This document shows, in pieces, positions 56,663 to 64,000 of a stretch of 64,000 bases of DNA. Under the pieces are notes generated by a model. It was not told the origin of the DNA, ran no database searches, and was given only the letters and a program-made list of their open reading frames with translations. Position 1 is the first letter of the stretch. Every line of letters begins with the position of its first letter. The DNA is taken from contig DDYF01000042.1 of assembly GCA_002347645.1 (NCBI GenBank), forward strand, positions 37,191-101,190. The letters run 5' to 3'. This stretch comes from Thermoleophilia bacterium UBA2241 (GTDB lineage: Bacteria; Actinomycetota; Thermoleophilia; UBA2241). The position numbers and the translations under genes were made by a program.

Positions 56663-57423
56663 CCGCCTTCCGCGCCTTCGTCGCCAAGGAGTTCCGCGAG
56701 ACACGCAAGACGTGGCGCCTGTGGGTCGTGCCCGGAGTCCTGGTCTTTCTGGGACTGACCTCCCCGGTGCTCGCCGCCGTGACGCCGGCGCTGCTTCGCG
56801 CGACCGCCGGACAGAGCCCCGGCGTCGTCATCGAGGTGCCGACGCCGGTGGCCCGCGACGCCTATGTGCAGTTCCTCGGCGACCTGATGCAGATCGTGCT
56901 GCTCGTCGTCATCATCACGACGGGCGCCGCGGTGGCGGCGGAGCGGCGCGCCGGCACCGACGTCCTCATGCTGACCAAGCCCCTCACGAGAGACGCCTTC
57001 ATCCTGGCCAAGACCGTGTCGGGCGTGATGCTGCTGGCCGTCGCCACCGCGATCGGCGCCGCCGTATGCGTCGTCGGGACCGTCCTGCTGTTCGACGCTT
57101 CGCACGTCGCCGCCTTCGCCGCGTCCGTCGGCCTGTGGCTCGCCCTCGCGACGATGTTCACGGCCCTCATGGTGCTGCTCTCGGCGGCGACCCTCCGTCA
57201 AGGTTCCGCGGCCGGCGCCGGGGTCACCGTCTGGGTCGCGCTCTTCGCGATGACGGCCTTCCCTCTTCTGCGCGACCACTCCCCAGCCGGACTGATGGCC
57301 GCCGGCGACGAGCTGCTGATGGGCCGCGACGTGGCGCTCGCGTGGCCGCTGGGCACGACCCTGGCGATCGCCGCGCTCTGCGTCGCCGGTGCGGTCGCCG
57401 TGTTTCGCCGCAAGGAGCTGTAG
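56659..57423 (+). CDS. ABC transporter permease
   Basis: The 254-residue protein has about six membrane segments and the ABC-2-type pattern: MTAFRAFVAKEFRETRKTWR, a long extracellular loop (about 45-80), then helices with ERRAGTDVLMLTKPLTRDAF. ATG 56659 overlaps the ATPase stop. The pair would export an unknown substrate. It converges with leuS; the 90-base gap has only short GC stems. Confidence 0.9.
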
Positions 57424-57513
57424 GAGCGGGCGAGCCTCGCCCGGGCGCCGGGCGCGGCGGAGTGGACGTCGAGGCGCGACCGAGCGGACGTCCGCCGGCC
57501 GCGTCGCGCCGGC

Positions 57514-59991
<2,478 letters not shown>

Positions 59992-60052
59992 GGGTTCCTC
60001 TCGTAGGGCTCGATCGACGGGCGGCCGCGCCGCTCGCGGCTCGCCGCTGGGC

Positions 60053-60058
60053 AGTATA
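60053..60058 (-). promoter_or_regulatory. -10 box upstream of leuS
   Basis: GTATACT on the minus strand, 62 bases before the leuS ATG. No -35 match. No T-box is seen in this short gap. Confidence 0.4.
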
Positions 60059-60134
60059 CGTCACCGCCCGCGGCGCGGCCGCCCGCCCCGCCGTCCGCGG
60101 CCGGCGGCGTGATCGCCCGCCGCCGCGGCCGTCG

Positions 60135-61622
60135 TCACTGCGCCAGCGGCAGGTACTCGACCCGCGAACGGCCGTCGACCGAGTACGAGAGGGTCGTGAC
60201 CGCCACCAGGCCCGACCCGCCGTCGCGGGGGAAGTCCAGCAGCACGAACGTGTACCAGTCGCCGCGCTGCGCGCCGATCTGCTCGTATCCTGAGGCGCCC
60301 GCCGTCCCGGCGTCGATGAGCACCACGGGACCCTCGTGGCTGATCGAGGGCACGTGGGAGTTGCCGTACACGACGGTGAGAGGCAGGTCGTTCTCGGCCG
60401 CCCACTCGACCGCGTCCGCCGCCTGGCGGCCGTCGTGCACGGCGAGCACGTCGGGCGCGTCGGCACGTTCCTCCAGGCGACGCCGAAGCTCTCTGGACTG
60501 CTCCTCGAGGGCGACGACGTCGGACTCGACCGCCGGCGACGAGGCGACGGGGTCGCTGACTCCGTACACCTCCACGGGGCCGACCGTCGCCGCGGCGAAC
60601 TCGAGCACCTGGTAGCCCGCGTCCTCGAACGCCGCCATCGCCGGCGCGTCCTCGTGGTTGCCGCCGACCATGAGGACCGGAGCACCGGAAGGGTCGAGGC
60701 TCTCGACGAACAGTCGCGCCTCGACCCTGCGCCCGAAGTTGGTCATGTCGCCGGCGAGCACGACCGCGTCGACCGGGGTGCCCTCGCCGGCGGCGATGCT
60801 CGAGGCCAGGGAAGCGCCGTAGGCGTTCATATGCACGTCGCTGACGATAAGCAGACGGGTGACACGCTCGCGCGGCGGTCGTGCCGTCTCGCCGGCGAGC
60901 TGCGCGGCGACGATCTCCAGCCCGTCCAGGTGCGCCTGCAAACGGCCGAGGCCGTCCTCCTCTGACGCGCGCAGCTGACGGACGAGCGGGAGCAGGCGCT
61001 GAACGTTCCGCGCCAGGCCGCTGTACTCGACCTGCGGCTCGGGGTCCACCGTCGCCAGCGCCAGTCCCGCGAAGCCCAGGCCCAAAGCCGCCGCGACGGC
61101 GAGCCCGGCACCGGCGCCGGCGGCCGGCCGGCGCCAGCCACGCCGCCGGTGCGACGGACGAGCTGCCGATGCGGTGGCGACCAGGGCGCCGGCGGCCGCA
61201 CCCATCACGAGCAGCGGCCAGAGGCGGCTCCACAGGAAGTCGGCGAAGGCATCGCGGACGCTCGCCTCGAGCGCGGGGATCTCCTCCACGAGCTGCTCGG
61301 CCTCCTCGAACGACGCGATATCGCCGGTGACCCGGTAGGCGACGACGACGTCCGCGGGCATGGCGTGCGCACGCACCGAGAGGACGCCGGCCGGGCCGAG
61401 CGGGAGGATCAGCCGGCCGCCCGGCCACGCCGGCTGGAGCTCGAAGTCGACCGCGCCGGTCGGGACCCGGTAGCTCGCCGGTGCGAGCAGGGCGGCGCTC
61501 GACGCGACGACGAGCGCGGCGAGCGCCACCGGCAGGCCGAACCGCAGCGCCGCGGGCGCCGCCGCCCTCAGCGCGCCGCGCAGGCGTGCAGCGATGCCAC
61601 GATGGAAAGCAGGTGCGGCCAC
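60135..61622 (-). CDS. Membrane-anchored metallophosphoesterase
   Basis: The 495-residue protein has two hydrophobic anchors (about 25-48 and 132-150) and a third at about 172-192. The calcineurin-like domain follows: SDVHMN, VVLAGDMTN, VGGNHEDAP, AVHDGRQ and VYGNSHVP, the DxH-GD-GNHE-H-GxxH metal set. The first GTG at 61622 is near tRNA-Ala. It may hydrolyse a phosphoester outside the membrane; the substrate is unknown. Confidence 0.88.
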   Translation of the reverse strand: MAAPAFHRGIAARLRGALRAAAPAALRFGLPVALAALVVASSAALLAPASYRVPTGAVDFELQPAWPGGRLILPLGPAGVLSVRAHAMPADVVVAYRVTGDIASFEEAEQLVEEIPALEASVRDAFADFLWSRLWPLLVMGAAAGALVATASAARPSHRRRGWRRPAAGAGAGLAVAAALGLGFAGLALATVDPEPQVEYSGLARNVQRLLPLVRQLRASEEDGLGRLQAHLDGLEIVAAQLAGETARPPRERVTRLLIVSDVHMNAYGASLASSIAAGEGTPVDAVVLAGDMTNFGRRVEARLFVESLDPSGAPVLMVGGNHEDAPAMAAFEDAGYQVLEFAAATVGPVEVYGVSDPVASSPAVESDVVALEEQSRELRRRLEERADAPDVLAVHDGRQAADAVEWAAENDLPLTVVYGNSHVPSISHEGPVVLIDAGTAGASGYEQIGAQRGDWYTFVLLDFPRDGGSGLVAVTTLSYSVDGRSRVEYLPLAQ

Positions 61623-61691
61623 GCCACGATTGTACGACGCGCAAGGCGAGATGGCCCCGCCCTCGTCCGCCCCGTGTGGCGCGCGCCCGCG

Positions 61692-61720
61692 TTGCCGCTC
61701 AGGGGCGCCGTTGCTATACT
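61692..61720 (+). promoter_or_regulatory. Promoter of tRNA-Ala
   Basis: TTGCCG (61692-61697), 17-base spacer and TATACT (61715-61720), 35 bases before the tRNA. It is the best promoter match in the window. Confidence 0.7.
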
Positions 61721-61755
61721 TTCGCTTCCGCCGGCGCCGCCGGCATCCTATCGGT

Positions 61756-61831
61756 GGGGGTATAGCTCAGCTGGGAGAGCGTTTGGCTGGCAGCCAAAAG
61801 GTCAGGGGTTCGAATCCCCTTACCTCCACCA
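61756..61831 (+). tRNA. tRNA-Ala (anticodon GGC), 3' CCA encoded
   Basis: The acceptor GGGGGTA/TACCTCC has the G3:U70 identity pair. D-arm GCTCAGCTGGGAGAGC, anticodon loop CTGGCAG in stem TTTGG/CCAAA and T-arm GGGGTTCGAATCCCC complete the cloverleaf. Discriminator A and CCA end at 61831. A 6-bp stem GCCGAC/GTCGGC at 61837-61851 may help termination. Confidence 0.97.
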
Positions 61832-61983
61832 TCACCGCCGACCTCGTCGGCACCCCCGCCGTCCGGGCAGCCCCAATCGTACGTGCTCACCTGGCCCAGT
61901 AGGCCGGGCGGCCAGCGGCGGTGACGCCGGTCACTTTCTGCCGGTCAGACGGACCGTGCGCCCTCGTCACACGCTGCGGCCCG

Positions 61984-63234
61984 TCAGAACTGAGCCGCAA
62001 GCCCCTCGAGTCGCGCCACATCCTCCTCCAACGGCAAAGCTCGGCGAGCGCGCTCGAGTGCCAGTCGCGACTGCCGGCGCGCCGAGGCCTGGACGCCGGG
62101 GCGGCCGAGGCGGGAGAGCGACAGCAGCATCTTCTGCAGCCTGATCCCGACTGCCAGCGTACCGGCCCCGGCCTCGGAGATGGGCGAGAAGGCATCGTCG
62201 AAGACGTCGTCGACATGGAGAGGCGGGATGTACACGTGCGGGTGCGGCACGTCGCCGTCGCCATCCGGAGCGTCGGCCAGGATCGAGAGGACGTTCACCA
62301 AGGCGCCGAGGGTGGCGATCGCGGTGCCCGGGTCGTTGACGGCCGGTGAGAGCGCTTTGGCGGCGATCTCCGACAGCGCCACCACCCCGAACCGCGGGTC
62401 CTGGTCAAACGTCCGCCGCGCGCCGACGTCGAACGCGTCCCGTAGCGCCCGCCGAGCCTCCTCGTCGGGGGCCCAGTCGAGCCGCGCGATCGGACCGACG
62501 GTGTCGACGAAGGCCCCCGGAGCGGCTTCGACGTGGATCTCGCCGCCCGCGCGACGGGCCAGCCGCTCAAGGGCGGCGACGTCCACGTGCCGCACGTACC
62601 CGACCTTGAGGCTCGCCACCGACCCGGTCGCCGGCCCTGGCCCGAGACGCATCCGTGCGCCGAGGCACGGGCTCGCGACGCGCGCGCGCATGGCCTGCTC
62701 GGCGGCGGCGCTCACGCGGTCGATCGCGTCCCCGACCCGCCCGAAGCGCGTCAGGAGGTCGATCCAGCGCAAGAGCGTGGCCACGATGATGACGATCACT
62801 CCGAGAGTGCTCACGAACAGCACGACGCGGCCGCCCTCACCGTAGACCCCGGCGCTCAGCGCGATGATGCCCACCAGGCTGAACAGGAAGCTCCCGATGA
62901 AGGTCGCGAGCGCAGTCTGCGCGCTGCTGTCCCGAATGAGGAGCTCGACGACCCGCGGGGTGGTCGAGCTCGACGCGCTCGCGTACGCCGAGACCATGGT
63001 CGCCAGCGAGAAGGTCGTCACGGCCAGCATGCTCGAGGCGAGGATCTGCAGGATGCTGTCGATGGAGTCGGCGCCCATCTCGGGCGACCAGCCGGCGGGG
63101 ATCGCCGGACCGAGGATGACGCCGATGAACGCCGTCACGACACCGGCCGCCGCGAAGAGCGTCGCCCGTACCCACAGGCGGCGGGTGAGCCCCATGACGA
63201 TCCATTTCAGGTGCGACATGTGCCGTGCCCGCAC
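61984..63234 (-). CDS. DUF2254 membrane protein
   Basis: GTG 63234, after GGAGG, begins 416 residues; an ATG five codons later is possible. Four membrane segments in the first half (about 22-42, 60-85, 108-130, 138-158) precede a soluble C-terminal domain. Family blocks are SILQILASSMLAVTTFSLAT, SSAQTALATFIGSFLFSLVG, FGVVALSEIAAKALSPAVND and GTAIATLGAL. The function of DUF2254 is unknown. Confidence 0.88.
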   Translation of the reverse strand: MRARHMSHLKWIVMGLTRRLWVRATLFAAAGVVTAFIGVILGPAIPAGWSPEMGADSIDSILQILASSMLAVTTFSLATMVSAYASASSSTTPRVVELLIRDSSAQTALATFIGSFLFSLVGIIALSAGVYGEGGRVVLFVSTLGVIVIIVATLLRWIDLLTRFGRVGDAIDRVSAAAEQAMRARVASPCLGARMRLGPGPATGSVASLKVGYVRHVDVAALERLARRAGGEIHVEAAPGAFVDTVGPIARLDWAPDEEARRALRDAFDVGARRTFDQDPRFGVVALSEIAAKALSPAVNDPGTAIATLGALVNVLSILADAPDGDGDVPHPHVYIPPLHVDDVFDDAFSPISEAGAGTLAVGIRLQKMLLSLSRLGRPGVQASARRQSRLALERARRALPLEEDVARLEGLAAQF

Positions 63235-63323
63235 GTCCGCGGGCCTCCTGAGCGGTGAGCTTACCGCATGGCCACGCCGGAGGTTGTCCCCACGTACATG
63301 CGGCTGCGAGACTACGCGGACAC

Positions 63324-64000
63324 GTGAGACTCAAGCCCGAACAGCCAGAAGCGCAGACCACCGGCCGCCCCGCCGCCGGCTCGATCTCGTCTGCGAGCCC
63401 CACGTCGACGACCTCCCTCCGGCCGGCGGGTCTGCTCGTGCTCGTCTTCTTCGCCGGCATCGGCTCGATGGCGACCGAGATGTGCGCCTCCCGTCTGCTC
63501 GCCCCGTTCTTCGGCTCGTCGACCGTCGTGTGGGCGAACATCATCGGCCTGGTCCTCGCGGCGCTCTCGGTCGGCTACTGGATCGGCGGCCGGCTCGCCG
63601 ACCGGCGTCCGTCGCCGGCGCTCCTCGGCCGCCTCGTCCTGGCCGGAGCCGCGCTCGTCGCCCTGGTGCCCTTCGCCGCCGCGCCGTTCCTCGAGCTGGC
63701 CGTCAGCGGTATCGACAGCGTCTCGGTCGGCGCCGTCGTCGGTTCGTTCGTCGCCTCGCTCGCGCTGTTCGCGCCCCCGGTCGTCCTGCTCGGCATGGTG
63801 ACGCCCTTCGCCGTCCGCCTGGGGGTCTCCGGCGTCGACGACGCCGGCAGCTTCGCCGGACGGGTGTTCGCCCTGTCGACCGTCGGCAGCCTCCTCGGCA
63901 CGTTCGTGCCGGCCCTGGTGACGATCCCGCTCGTCGGCACCCAGCGGACGCTCATCGGCGCCGCCGCCGTCATCGCCGCCGGCGCAGTGCCCGTGCTGGG
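63324..64000 (+). CDS. Spermidine-synthase-like fused membrane protein, N-terminal part (cut by window edge)
   Basis: From GTG 63324 (weak ribosome site) the frame runs off the window. The visible 225 residues include SMATEMCASRLLAPFFGSST, LAALSVGYWIGGRLADR and six or more membrane helices. This is the N-terminal membrane half of the fused MFS/spermidine-synthase-like family; the methyltransferase-like domain should follow outside the window. Its function is not well established. Confidence 0.8.
   Translation, partial: MRLKPEQPEAQTTGRPAAGSISSASPTSTTSLRPAGLLVLVFFAGIGSMATEMCASRLLAPFFGSSTVVWANIIGLVLAALSVGYWIGGRLADRRPSPALLGRLVLAGAALVALVPFAAAPFLELAVSGIDSVSVGAVVGSFVASLALFAPPVVLLGMVTPFAVRLGVSGVDDAGSFAGRVFALSTVGSLLGTFVPALVTIPLVGTQRTLIGAAAVIAAGAVPVL

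Noticed and set aside
59992..60134. T-box leader for leuS
   Set aside because: The gap is too short and has no specifier loop or T-box core.

Overview
The window is about 70% GC and densely coded. It looks like chromosome of a high-GC, Gram-positive-type bacterium, most likely a deep-branching actinobacterium such as a member of Thermoleophilia. That placement is an inference from composition, many GTG/TTG starts and 4-base NTGA overlaps, and a conserved housekeeping order (lepA, hemW, hrcA-dnaJ-prmA-mtaB, yqeY-phoH-ybeY-dgk-cdd-era, comEA-comEC-holA, rpsT). There are no rRNA genes, CRISPR arrays or intact insertion sequences. Two tRNA genes are present: Leu-CAA and Ala-GGC.

Layout. (1) 1-4.5 kb: end of a VWA/MoxR pair, a YtcJ-type amidohydrolase and an unusual enolase-superfamily protein. 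(2) 4.5-15.7 kb: an accessory defence island. A type I restriction-modification system is split, with hsdM-hsdS at one end and hsdR at the other. Between them lie a small membrane protein, a proline-rich protein, two decayed GIY-YIG nuclease genes in the same orientation, a coupled DUF3800 plus small-protein pair, a 17-bp-arm inverted repeat, and an AbiE-type toxin-antitoxin pair with palindromes at its promoter. A pRiA4b ORF-3-like gene sits at the outer edge. (3) 15.9-21.1 kb: a second MoxR/CoxE-type VWA pair on the other strand, an M42 peptidase, a haem-binding protein and a metallo-hydrolase/rhodanese fusion. (4) 21.1-28.5 kb: a Tat-exported esterase and a Dlt-like envelope acylation operon. 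The operon encodes a carrier protein, a one-TM microprotein ending in FRYVGF, an AMP-forming ligase, two DltD/SGNH-like proteins and an MBOAT, followed upstream by an iron-sulfur-type flavoprotein. (5) 28.7-33.0 kb: tRNA-Leu, a secreted lytic-transglycosylase-like protein, small membrane proteins, phosphofructokinase and a UPF0104-type flippase-like protein. (6) 33.0-49.7 kb, all minus strand: deoC-hisI, the era to yqeY operon, the mtaB to hemW operon, a secreted amidohydrolase, lepA and murJ. (7) 50.0-64.0 kb: CarD-family regulator, rpsT, holA, comEC, comEA, an ABC exporter, leuS, a membrane metallophosphoesterase, tRNA-Ala, a DUF2254 protein and the start of a spermidine-synthase-like membrane protein.

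How the genes work together. The housekeeping blocks are tightly coupled operons for translation, chaperones, RNA modification and DNA uptake. The island appears to be a modular defence locus that has gained and lost cargo. The Dlt-like operon contains every element of a recognised acyl-shuttle pathway: activation on a ligase, loading on a carrier, membrane transfer by an MBOAT to a C-terminal Tyr hexapeptide, and final transfer by a DltD-like enzyme. Its acyl group and acceptor polymer cannot be read from the sequence. It is the most interesting system here, followed by the DUF3800 pair and the AbiE operator in the island.
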